A stretch of DNA of 20,397 nt. Origin: Eimeria necatrix. Its lineage: Eukaryota > Apicomplexa > Conoidasida > Eucoccidiorida > Eimeriidae. Location of the stretch: assembly GCF_000499385.1 (NCBI RefSeq), contig NW_013654535.1, forward strand, positions 1-20,397. Direction: 5' to 3'. How positions within the stretch are numbered: position 1 is the first letter of the stretch; each line of letters starts with the position of its first letter. Below the pieces are notes generated by a model, which saw only the letters and a list, made by a program, of their open reading frames with translations, was not told the origin of the DNA and ran no database searches. Of this stretch, positions 9,434 through 20,200 are shown piece by piece. Both the position numbers and the translations under genes were made by a program.

Positions 9434-12400
9434 GTACTCAGCTTAAATTTCTCTACTCACTAAACAGTACAGCTTATTTAGTTTGACTTTTTGTGACCTG
9501 CTGCGTCTAAACACCACTTTGTTTTGTTTTACACTGCATATATCAGTACTGAAGAGCTCTTATGTATGATATTCATTGCAAGATCTGCAGAGGCGCTCTT
9601 CATGCGCTCGCAGGTGTTCGACTAAACTCGTGTGAGTGGTTGTGCACCTCACTTAATGTAAACTATCACACAATCTTTGACTGCAGCATGAAAAATATCT
9701 AGGGTTGGTCCTTTCATCTTCCATTTTCGATGTAAATGGGAATACTCAAGATGCTTTCAACCAGCACTGCTGGCCGCACTACAGTCTCACATGCTAAAAT
9801 CGAGCAAAACGAGGAAACTTCACAATTTGGTGCAGTTAGCTACCAAGGGGCTTTATGTAGGTTCTAGCAAGTCAAGCGTACAATGAGCATGGCACCGTGT
9901 CGACTTCCATACGGCGAGTTGTCGTGCACCATATGGAAAACGAAAGAGCAGCCACTAGCTGTCTAGAATCATGCACTTGGGCGTGGAAAATTCTGCTGGA
10001 TCCAGAAGGCCATGTGCGGGCGTTGCCTGGATTCATGCGCCTTATCGTGAATCCTTTCAGCAGACCTTCCCCACGTTTCCATTGCATCAAATGCAAGTAA
10101 TGCCGGAGTGCCACGTTCTGCGTTGTATTAAATCAGTCGCCCTGCTATTAGCGTTCAAAATAACTACGCAGGTGATGCAGAAACTTTCTGGTAGGTCACT
10201 CAGGTGTGAGCACGCTTCAGACCGACCACGCTCACGTTTCTAGCACGCATTGAGCTAGTCTCGGCATGCGCTGAAAATCATTCGGGCGAGAAGTGGAGCG
10301 TTGTTGCTCTTTCTCTAATGCACAGAGTTCAGTCTCGGTAAGCACGAACTCATCAAGTAAAGGCAGAACGTCCCCAGAAAGGCTCAAAAGGCGCCTAAAC
10401 CTGTGATATTGTGGAGGAGCAAAAAACCAATACAGTAGCGCGTTCGCGTTCCAACAAGCGCGAAATGTGGCAAAATACTAACGAAATAGCGGTTCCCGTT
10501 GACTGCGCTGCTTATCCATACTGCATGCAAACGTCCGCGCAAGACGTTGCCGCGAAGGCGGCTATGCATCACACTTATTTCCAAGACGAAAATATATTAT
10601 TAGCAGCTCTCGGACACAATATCAGGAGGTGTTCTTCAAAACTTTGGTTGGCACGTGTGGAGATGCTGTTGCCCGATCATATACTAGGGACTTCCTGTTG
10701 GAAGAGTTCAAAGGTGATAAGAACCACTACCAAAATTGCTGATGCAGCACAGTGGTGATTTACACTGGGCTGCCGATGCACTGCTATCAGTAAGACATGT
10801 AAAAAAAGAGACGCTGTACGGGCTCGCCACTTATTCGATTGCATCTAGTAATTGCCTTTAGTAAGAATGTGTGCGTGTGGTAAGCGAAATGTGTATACCC
10901 CAACTTTTTTCTCGCTGGCGGCGCAGTACTGAAGCGAAAATAAATATCTCAGAAACGTGTTCAACCTAGCTGTTCTCTGTTGGCAATGCAATGTTGCTGC
11001 GCATGTAAATAGGCTAGGATCCTCGTTAACGGGGAAAACAGTCAACAGCAACAATAGAGTCAAAACGTTGATGAGATCGATCATTGCACGGCTGGTAGGG
11101 TGACCTGTTTGCTTACAGGTTAAGCAGCGTGTAACTCCCCCTGGTACAAAAAAGTACTATGAACACGCACGCTCAAGACTTTTTGCGGCTCCGCTAAACA
11201 AGCTTCAACGTTCAGCACTGCGCTGGTATGAAAATGAAAACGCCGCTTCTGACGGGTTCGCAGCTTAACAAGCGGCGTGAAAAAATAAAAGCGACTTCAC
11301 TGAATCAGGCTTTCCACGTTTCTGTTTTGGTAATGCATAGAAGCATACATAAGCGTAACATTTAAGCAAAGACCTTATTCAAAAGTCCGCAGAACCCGGA
11401 GGGATTATTTTGAAAGACACTTACTACTGCGTACACGCAGTATTGCTCATTTTTCACGTTTGCGCTACCAGACGCCTGATCAATGTGGTATTTTCCTTAT
11501 TGTCCAGGCGTCTTGTTAACGAACAGCTACGAACATAAAAAATACCAGAACGTGTGGCCAGACATGTGGCTTTTTCAATAACGGTCACCTCTTTGTAGCA
11601 TTTCAAGGCTAGCGTGGTTAGTTCCATAATAATTTACCTGTCTCTGTCAAGTGTCCGATTTCTTATTGATGGTTACCACAGTTTTATTCTTTGTGAAGAG
11701 GCTGTCAGCAAGTATAATTTTTCTGTGTCGGTTTCGTCTGCTATGCTGGACTCTGTGCGGAAATCATGTATTGCGCCTCAAATCTCTCAAAAGGAGCAAG
11801 ACTAAACGTAACGTTTCTCTCAGATGAGCGCACAACCTGCCCTTATGTTTGTTTGGGAATTTGAAGCGTTCAGTCGAACGTTAGACGCTGCAACGTCCTT
11901 CTGCAAGCTGCTGCGGCTTAATGCAGTAGTCTACATGAAGGAATTCATGAAACACAGGCCAAATTCAACTTGAAACAGCAGCACATGTGCGAGCACAATG
12001 AAACGTTCTGCGATAATCGCAGTAAAAAGATTACTTGTGGACAGCGCACCATACGTTGGAAGCGTCAAATGATATTTTAGGCGATTCTCGCAGCAAACAT
12101 CGAATGCGCAATTCTTTTAATGAGTGCTTCATAACTACTGCAAAGAAACAAGGCTACATAATCTTTCAGGTCGTGAATGGCAACTGTGAAGCTCCAAGAG
12201 GGCCGCAGTGAGGATGTTCTATCTAAGAGCATTAAAACGATGCGGATCCACGTTTCACTGCACTCCAGGCGATAACACTCAGGCGCTTACCATCTACAGC
12301 CGTATGCATTCGTTTCGGATAAGACTTGTACAGATTGCCATCAGTCCGTAAATGTCCTTTAGCTCATGCGCCAAATTGAGCAAGCCGCTTAAGCACAAAG

Positions 12401-14734
12401 TGTAGGCGCTGAAATGAGAAGCCTGTCTGAAAGAGAGGTATTCCAATGATTCTCATACTGCAAGCTTTACTTATGCCCATCTCGTCGAAAAAGATATTTG
12501 CTTCACAATCCTGTGAGGCAAAACGCGAATGCTCGTTTGTGTGTTCTACCTCTCTGATACTTTGAAATTTCCGAAGAAAACATTACACTGTGCGTGGAGC
12601 TTAAAGCGTCACAACGCCTCTTGGATGCACTTGTATCCTGCCACGCCGTACAGCGTGTGACAGAAAATGTGGCCCCCAAGTTTTCAACTTATTTTGCAGC
12701 ATGTCGTCCTTGGCCACCTTCCTGCAAAGTTGCTTCTTCGTAGACTCGAACAAAATGATAGCTTGTGAATGCCGATTCCAGACATTTCGCGGAACTTCTA
12801 TGTGTAAATTGTCCAAGTACAACAAAACCATAGTGAGCCTTTGGGCCGGAATAATTTTTACCATCATTCAAATAACCAGCATATATCTCCTCTGCTGGAG
12901 TACCATCATCTTGTTTTTACTCTTGTTCAGATCGCGGATACTTTCAAAAACTTGAAGGCATTTCACTTCAAAATTGTTGTGCATGTGCTAAGTGCTCAGG
13001 AGGATCACGTCTAGCTCTCCTTCAGTGGCGCCTCCCTGCAGTCGATGTAGCAGCTCCAATATACAGGACTTTGAAAAAATTGCAGTCGCATTCACGTACA
13101 AGCAAAAAATGCCAAACTGGCAGATTATTCGCCCGGCAAGGCGGAGCATTTTTGTTCGCCACCACATGCCTCAGTCTGACGTTTATGCAAGGGAGCAACT
13201 TGATGATATCGGATAGACCATTGCGCCTGAGGACAGATGATATTTCGTGCTTTTTGGTTTAGGAACCAACATATGAAGATGCCAGTGACAGCCGTCTATA
13301 CGCCTGGTCAGAGAGCTTGCAAATGACTGACTAGCTGCAATAAATAGGAAGAAAATTTCGAAAACAATCGTCTCAAATTACTCGAGACAGCCAAATGATC
13401 CACGTCGCAGCTCGGAAAACGTGTAGCCCCTCCGCATTTTGCCCAAAATTAGTTGAGATTTTCTGTACTCTTTGAGCCAGTGTCCCGGGTATGGTTTTGG
13501 AGTTCATAAACACTTTGGAGACACGCGTGACACGTTCAACACGGATACTGTATTGGGCTCAAAAATTCGGATGCTTTGGCGATGCCAGAAATTGAAGTCT
13601 AATTGTTCTCTTGCGACATTGATACGCTGCTTCGTTCTTATTCCTTGCATGACGGTAATCCCATCCATACCTCCTGTAGAATAAACGAGCAACAAAGTGG
13701 CGCAAAGTATGCCCTGAATGTCAAAGCTGTGAACGCTCCTCCTTACCTTTGAAAAGACTGCCTACACTTTGTTCTGCTTCTTTGGTAGTGTAGTCCCAGT
13801 TCAGTAACTACAAGCTTCCCGTGCACAAGGCTAGTCGAAAAAGGCAGGGCAAGACTAGATATGCTTTCGTGAAAGCAATTACGTATTTTATCACTGTGGA
13901 AGCATCAGGGACGGAATTACGATGAAAAACGCAACTACAAAAATGCAGGCCGCGGCCGCGAGCACCGCATTGACCAGTCGTCGGCTAAGTGCGCAAACAA
14001 TTCACTAAAAAAAATGCTTTCGCCGTGCTAAGAAAAGGCCAGAAGGTGCCGTCACGAGCCGAAGCATTTTTTTCAGCGGCGTCCAAGCACGCATTCATCG
14101 TAAACTCCGAAAACGGCTCCGCCAAAGAAAATCATTGCTCCATTGATAGTCCACCCAACAAATGCGATAACAAAATCGTATCTGGCCTTTTGAGAATTAG
14201 GAAGTCGCTGCGTGTCCTCGTTTCGAATTCGTTTCAAGCTGATGGGTCCATGTTCCGGAAAAATGTGAATAACAGCTTACCTTCTTCGTTGTTCGCGCAA
14301 CAGTCAAGCCTTTCCTCTTTGGCCTTCAGATTCTCCGAAAATGTGTAGGCACATTCACCCAAACGACACAACGTAAGGCTGTCCATCAAATGGAAGCACT
14401 CGTCAAAAAAGCCTAAACCCTTTTGACATCTGAAAAGCACTTCAAAGCGCCGATATTTTGGCTTAACAGCGAGCTAGGTACGCTTGCCGGGGACCTTTCC
14501 ATAGGAAGGCCAGCAAGGTGTTTACTTAACGCGGACTTTCGAAAAGCACGGCGAAACTGTCGCTCCAATTTTATCTTGCTTGGTATATTCCTTTTCCTGT
14601 CTGCATAAGAAATGTTATAGAGTGGCATTGGTTACTGCACGCACCAGCTGCCGATATTGGTTTTCAGCTCCGTGTACTCTGTAGTGCTGGCGGCACAAAC
14701 ACGCCTTTAACGGCTGGGTCCATCCAACAGGTCA
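9434..14734. other. 5.3-kb gene-free stretch, no recognised content
   Basis: The longest frames are about 115-119 codons (10411-10758 and 13989-14348, both forward), unrecognised and within chance length. Small structures: an 8-bp stem at 11101-11122 (TGACCTGT with ACAGGTTA); a quasi-palindrome at 11425-11442; the hairpin at 11470-11513; a 7-bp stem at about 13862-13877; and a G+C-rich 10-bp palindrome CGCGGCCGCG at 13951-13960 containing the only 8-bp GCGGCCGC word I noticed. GCATGC occurs at 10264 and 10523, the latter as the full palindrome TGCATGCA (10522-10529). Confidence 0.6.
11470..11513. other. two-tier hairpin, 44 nt
   Basis: AGACGCCTG (11470-11478) is an exact reverse complement of CAGGCGTCT (11505-11513). 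Inside, across a 2x2 internal loop, CAAT (11481-11484) pairs with ATTG (11499-11502), leaving a 14-nt apical loop. It is preceded by the quasi-palindrome at 11425-11442. No run of T follows on either strand that would suggest a simple terminator. A nine-pair stem alone is near chance; the second tier adds some weight. Confidence 0.45.
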
Positions 14735-14916
14735 TACTATGCTGTTCTTTTGCACCAACAAGCAACGCTTAGTACATTTCCGTAAAATGCCAAAAGCTCC
14801 TTGGTGTGTGTTGGGGAACTCACTTTGTTATTGACCAACCGGCATCGAAGAATTGCCAGTACATTTTACGGAAATATACTAAGCGTTGTTTCTTGGTGCA
14901 ACAGAACAGCATAGTA
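14735..14916. mobile_element. foldback/MITE-like element with 55-bp inverted repeats, TA-bounded
   Basis: The left arm 14735-14789 and right arm 14862-14916 are reverse complements at 51 of 55 positions without gaps, separated by 72 bp (14790-14861) that do not pair. The inverted repeat ends exactly at TA on each side (TACTATG... and ...CATAGTA), and the next bases outward do not pair. In Tc1/mariner-type elements the TA target is duplicated on insertion, so a 178-bp element (14737-14914) with 53-bp terminal inverted repeats between two TA dinucleotides fits a mariner-derived MITE. It has no coding capacity for a transposase. Four arm mismatches suggest moderate age. If transcribed it would fold into a long hairpin that could feed small-RNA pathways. 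Alternatives are a local inverted duplication or a hairpin RNA gene. The family assignment is inference; the inverted repeat itself is certain. Confidence 0.8.
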
Positions 14917-17900
14917 GATACTTTAGAAAGAAAAGCGCTCCACAGCGACTGTCTGTTTAAGCTTTGTTCAATTACTCGCAAAGTACTTCAGGCCCATGTG
15001 ATTGCTTTATTGGGCAGATGTTCTTTTACGTTCACAATATAATGAGAACTGAGCAAATTCTACGGAAAATCAATTGTTAAGGCTAAACAAAGCTGGAAAC
15101 GCCAAATGTCCTTTTGTAGAGGCAGCTCAATTTTTGCAAATTCGTTTTCTCGTTCATGCTTACATGGCGTCTCATGCAACGCAAACTGAAACACAAACGA
15201 CGACTGCATCTTCGCGCAGCATGTTGCGGGCGAGATGAGAGCTGTTTATCATAAAAACAATAATGCGCATATATTTTAGTGCTCCACGCAAGGTGGACCT
15301 CGATATTGTTTTCTAGCTAGCCGCGTAATTAACAAGCTTAGTGCACACTTTCTGAATTAACGCATATACTCAATGGTGGCATGCGAAGTCCAGCAGCATT
15401 TCTGTGGTGTTCAATTTTTGTCTCAATGTCTGCAGCAAAAACCAGGTAACGATTTTCCGGCTAGTGTGACTAAACGGTAAAAACCTACCACGTAAGTGGC
15501 TGATCTCCTACTCACGTGCAGAAAACAGCTGCGCACTTCCTGACATCTCCAACCTCATCACCGGGCTTCATAGAGCGTATACCTTCTTATTTTATCAAAA
15601 CAATGCTCCTAGTGGAAATGGGAATGGAGCAATAGAACCTTTGAAGTATATCTTGTCTTGATTGTCTAGAGGGAGTAGTTTAGTCTTATCAAAAATAAAA
15701 GAAAGCATAAAATGACGGCATGTTTTGAAGCTGATACTAATAAACAGTAGTGAAATGCCAGAGTGATATGAATGACAATCGAAACATTTGCTAGGTGACA
15801 AAGCCGCGTGTAGCTCCAACACTCTACCACATGGAAAAGGTATCATCGAGGATTTATCAAAGCCGTTCGACAAAAGTAAAACGGTCTCCATTGACAATAT
15901 TAATTGAAATAAGAAGTGTGATTTTTATTGATAAAGAACTAACCTAGCATGCGTGAGGAAGTTTACGAGGCAAAGAGATTTTCGGAGATATCTGGAACTT
16001 TCAACGTGAGACATGTGACAGCAAAGTGGCCAGATTCAAAATTACATCACGTGAGGCAGCTTATTCTCAAAGAAAATATTCTTTCTGTCGCCGTCAAAAC
16101 GAATACTCTTGGATGCAGTGTTTCACAATAGCTACGCGTCTCCTGTTGACAATGACGTGACGAGCTGTGACTTGCGGTTGCGCTAACTGCACAACAGCGA
16201 AGTCCAAATACACAAACAGGTAAACAATGCGACCATGCTTTAACGACGCACACCTCGCTAAAATGGAGCAAAGCCTCTACTGAAGAGCGGCATAACTCTG
16301 CATGTTCTTCATCATGCTGCGTTGATGTTCGTTGTACCTTGGCGAATTTGATAGCCCACACCAGAATAGGGCGTGCTAGTCTTATGCATCCACGACTTTT
16401 GCAGCGTAAAGCCAAATTTCGTGGTCTTTTATCCGCAGCGTGACTCACAATTAAAAACAAGTCAAGCAGTTATATCGCGGGAAAAAGTATTCTGGGACTT
16501 ATTTTAATTTCACATGAAAAAAAAACCTCCGTATGATGGAAGCTACTTTTGCAGTAGTCAAGTTCCGGCGTAAGTCGTCATGCAACTTTTCGAAAAGTAC
16601 ATCCCCTGGATGGCTTTAGCACAGCGCGTGATTATCACTATGCCTTGTGGCAGAACTTGACAACGTTAGAATCTATCACTCGCTACTGGCTTTGTTTTCT
16701 GCAGACGTCTCAAGTGGTGATATTATGACGAACTTTCTGGTCGCCGCTCACACCGTTTGTTCTACTATGCTGCATCTCTGTAAAGGCAACTAGAATTTGT
16801 TTCATCCCCGGAAAGCCAAAATATGTTTCATTCTTGTGCATGCTAGGAGAGAATAATAGTTGGTCAATAGCAAATACGTGTGGCAGCTGTGTATAGCAAA
16901 ATGCGGCAACAACGTAGAATGCGCCGACAAATGCAGCAGCCGGTTACAAAGTTGGCTGATGGTGTGAGGGCTTGAGCCGAAGCAATTGAATGCCGTTACT
17001 AGCTACTATGAGACATGCTATGAGACAGATGTGGCTTTCTCTCCTTGAAGCCTTTGCAAGTTGTATCTTTAGACTCCACAAAAGCCTTGCCAGCAAATAG
17101 AAGCTTTCATGACAACAGAGCCACGCTATTTCCCGTTACCACTGTGCAGCACGAGACAACGAAATGAATTACAGGCTAGAGGCATCTATCCCAGCTTCAC
17201 TGCACAGCATTACAGCAACTACAGAAATCTAAGCAGGAAAGTCAAACACACAACTTCCAGTCAATTTTTCGGGTCTATACTACGCAAGTCGGTACATTCT
17301 ACAGCTATTTCTGACCGCCTGAAGTCTTCTTTCTGTAACTGTAATATGACTTTGTCCAGTACTGGTTCAGGCCCGCACCAGCTGCAAAAGGCGCTTTTGA
17401 GCTCCATTGAATGCGAAATTAAGAGCAAGCGGATCAATTTCGGACAAGCCACGTACTCAAGCCTGACAGACGCCGATAAATAGTGCACGCAAAGGGACCT
17501 TTGTACGATTGAGAGGCCCCCGCGCTACCAATCGCTGCAGATGGGTGATCATCTCTGACAAGTGCCATTGCACACTGTGGACTGCAAACCATACAAAAGC
17601 GCCGAAAAGGAAATCTCCGGGAGCGAATCAATTAACAAGAAAAGCGAATCTATGCAGAGGGCTTTCATGTTCCGTGCACGCAAGGGAAACTGAACAAATT
17701 TGCATCCGGTGGGACTTCACGAAACAAAACCGCCAAAAACGTACATCAGGTCATAATCTGCAGGAGGAATCATTGAAGAAGAAAATACTTTTACGGAAGA
17801 TACTTTTTCAAGGACGCTGCATGGCACTGTTCGAGCTCGCAGCAACTCGAAGCAACGCACTATCTGAAAAGGCCCGAATATTTAGTGAGAAGGACACGAA

Positions 17901-17978
17901 ATGTTCGAGCGGACGCTGAGTAGGTATCAAGTGCTTTTAGCGAAGTGACTACGACTTCCACCAAGTCCCCGGGCATGC
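14917..17978. other. gene-free stretch, no recognised content
   Basis: The longest frames are 137 codons on the reverse strand (16047-16460) and two forward frames in different phases, 17109-17483 (124 codons) and 17509-17919 (136 codons). The last two are close together but share no motif with any family I know, and no splice structure linking them is convincing. An exact 14-bp palindrome ACTTTTCGAAAAGT lies at 16585-16598. A short tandem duplication (CTATGAGACA at 17006-17015 and 17018-17027) is present. GCATGC occurs at 15947, 16838 and 17973. Confidence 0.55.
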
Positions 17979-18177
17979 TTACACGTATGCCACCTCAAGC
18001 ATATGACAAGAGCTCAAGGGGTACGTCTCGCAGCAACGTTCCCAATGGCGAACTGGGAAGTGCAAAGCGCACTTCCTGAGGAAGGCAGAAGAGCCGCAGC
18101 TGGCAGTGTTGGCATGCAGCTTACGCCGAAACAACATACGACTGCTCAACACGCACATCAAGACTGCTTTTCCTGCT
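17979..18177 (+). repeat. 199-bp direct repeat, copy 1
   Basis: This segment matches 20199-20397 base for base at a fixed offset of 2,220 with five differences (17984, 17987, 17991, 18080, 18137) and no indels. From 17992 on there are only two differences in 186 bp. Sequence upstream of 17979 is unrelated to that upstream of 20199, apart from CCAAGTC at 17961/20181. The reverse frame open through both copies carries three amino-acid changes (Met/Val, Leu/Phe, Tyr/His) from few substitutions, which argues against protein constraint. The right end cannot be set because the second copy is cut by the window edge; homology may extend past 18177. Confidence 0.95.
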
Positions 18178-18749
18178 CCAAACGGAGCACTTCTTTAGCC
18201 CAACTTAGTGTTGTGCGCCATATTCACACTCGGAAAGGGTCTTGCACGCATAGTTGGTGCTTCGAGTAAACTTGCGTGTCGTCACTTCTACATAAGGCTG
18301 CAGTCTGTGAGCTGGCGTTGTTGCAATGCTGCCTGTAGATTTAGCACGAAGCTGCAGGAACGCTACAACACATAGGCGGCGTTGCGCAATCTAAACCGCA
18401 CAAGCACTGCAGAATGTGAGAGCATGGCCCGCATTGGCTTTGGCTTCTGCTGCTAAGACCTGTGAATTGCTTGTTCGCGAACAGTGCACAAACTGATGTT
18501 CAGCGCGAAGGAATGCAGTCGTGTAGATCTTGCATAGTTCTTCTAATGTCGTAGCGTCCACTGAACGTGAGAAAGTAAACTAAGGGCCGATCAAGCAAAA
18601 TTCGTCTTGCGGGTTTCCAAATACGGGTGAAGCGACGAAATGGAAGTATCATTCGGCACCCGCTATTTTAATAACTACACTAACGTTTCGAGTGTTGGGG
18701 AGTGCAGTTGCAAGACACTGTGGTACTACAGCATGCCTTGGACAAAGGC

Positions 18750-18786
18750 CAGCTGCATTTTTCACAGGAAAGAGTGTATGCAGCTG
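18750..18786. other. hairpin, 9-bp perfect outer stem
   Basis: CAGCTGCAT (18750-18758) pairs exactly with ATGCAGCTG (18778-18786); inside, TTTC (18760-18763) can pair with GAAA (18768-18771). Perfect nine-base stems with loops up to 20 nt are expected about 1.4 times in a window this size, so this is recorded as seen without functional weight. Confidence 0.4.
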
Positions 18787-18926
18787 TTTCTTCTCCCGCT
18801 GACATAAAAAACCTTCTTGCTGGAAGAAGCGTGCTGTAGTCTGAAAGGTTGCAATATCGACGTATCGGGACTACCAGCTTAATTGTCTGGAAGAGCGTCG
18901 TACATCCTGCAACCGCAGTGTTGCAA

Positions 18927-18959
18927 CCCCAACACAAACTCCCCAAACGCCCCTACGCC
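18927..18959 (-). other. G-rich reverse strand, possible two-layer G-quadruplex
   Basis: Read on the reverse strand, a GG (18959-18958) is followed by three GGGG runs (18953-18950, 18944-18941, 18930-18927) with spacers of 4, 5 and 10 bases. One tract has only two G, so at best a two-layer or imperfect quadruplex could form. It lies in the most C-rich stretch of the right half of the window. Confidence 0.35.
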
Positions 18960-20178
18960 AACAACCACATGCACGACAAAATTCGAGTAAGCTAGAGCAA
19001 GCAACTGTATTCCGGGAACTACTTATATGGTGAACGGAGACTCGACACATCTCAGTCTTTCCGATTCTGCATACAGCCACAGTATGGCATACCATCCGCG
19101 CTGAGTTCTCCCGCGACACAACGCTCCCGGTGCTCAGCAATGCAACCAGCTTTCATCGAATTCTTCTATGAAACAGTTCAATTGAGGCAGATTCGCTGAG
19201 GCCGTGCCTCCCACCATCACGCTATGCAGCTCACTTCTCTCAGGTTCCACCGCGCAACAATAGTCTCTGCACGCACCAGCTGCGACGTCGGCACGCCATT
19301 CGTATTTCTGCTTCCTTTGATTGCGCAGCGCATGCAAAATACTTCCGCTCCTGCAATTTCATAGCTCGCATGCACAAGCAGGAACAGAGCACCAAATGTT
19401 CTTTGTCCGGGCACCACAGGCCAATCGATGACATGACAAGCAATGCCGGCAATATTTGCTACATGTTTTGTTTTTTGCGTGCTTGCTTGTATCGTTCCTT
19501 ACAGGCACAAATGGTAGAGCCTGCACAAGGCTGGCGGGGCGCCAGTTCCAGCTGATGAACAATCCACACAGCCGTGAACACGACAGGCTTGACTTGTTTT
19601 GCTTCCTATGAACGCGCCAAACCGTCTGTGGGGAATCTCATACAGAGGCAGCATTAACAGATTCAGCCACCATACACTTTTGCTCCGCAATTGAAACTGC
19701 CCGAGAATCCTCGAAATCAAGCTCATTTCGTTACCCAGTAAACGCCTGTTAAGACAAGCTTCTATACTGAGTTGAGCAGAGCGACCAAGGCTGTCGCGAC
19801 ACAGCTGCTATTCGTAACATTCACTAAATCCACATCGAGCAGCCGTGTTGCTCACCATCTGAGAATATCCAAAAGATCCAGAGACCGTTCCAGTCCCTAG
19901 CTTCGTAAATCCAAGCATTGATTGCCTTCTCCACGTCCTTGCAATAACGGCGAATGATAATGCTAAAGCCTCTCTCAACAAGAGAAATTAGTAGTGAGCA
20001 CTTGCCAGCCTGTTGAGTTCCCTGCACGCACCCGCGCTTCTGATGCAGCTTTCTCAAAACACCTAGCATGACCAACTCTTGCTTCACGCTGGTCTGAAAC
20101 CACACACCGCCTCACATCTGCATATCTGAAAATACGACAACGTCGGTGCGATTAGCCTATTCAATACCCTCGTTACAG

Positions 20179-20200
20179 AACCAAGTCACAGGACTTGGTT
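20179..20200. other. perfect 9-bp hairpin at the edge of the right-hand repeat
   Basis: AACCAAGTC (20179-20187) and GACTTGGTT (20192-20200) pair perfectly around the loop ACAG. It overlaps by two bases the start of the 199-bp repeat copy 2. The corresponding position before copy 1 keeps CCAAGTC but not the second arm. Chance predicts about one such stem in the window; its position at the repeat junction is the only reason to note it. Confidence 0.45.

Larger units (their letters stand above)
18178..20178. other. gene-free stretch between the two 199-bp repeat copies
   Basis: No frame exceeds about 93 codons and none is recognised. If the flanking repeats were the terminal repeats of a small retroelement this would be its interior, but I see no reverse transcriptase, integrase or primer-binding-site signature. 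A hairpin lies at 18750-18786. The + strand at about 18900-18990 is strongly C-rich, giving a G-rich reverse strand. GCATGC occurs at 18731, 19330 and 19368. Confidence 0.55.

Noticed and set aside
2265..10813. AGAGACG words (2265, 7583, 10807) resembling the coccidian WGAGACG promoter motif
   Set aside because: About five such 7-mers are expected on both strands by chance and about that number is seen; no clustering before a plausible gene.
11101..11122. 8-bp stem-loop resembling a terminator or tRNA arm
   Set aside because: No T-run follows, no cloverleaf or A/B-box spacing surrounds it, and stems of this size are expected several times by chance.
13951..13960. G+C-rich palindrome containing an 8-bp rare-cutter-like word as a cloning-vector junction
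   Set aside because: The flanking sequence on both sides has the ordinary composition of the window and no vector-like sequence, so an isolated natural occurrence is more likely.
16047..16460. Reverse-strand frame of 137 codons
   Set aside because: Chance length, rich in Cys, Ser and Arg as random translations are, no family resemblance.
17073..17919. Two adjacent forward frames (17073-17483 and 17509-17919) that could be exons of one gene
   Set aside because: They are in different phases, 25 bp apart, too close for a normal intron, and neither product shows a recognisable domain or a non-random composition.
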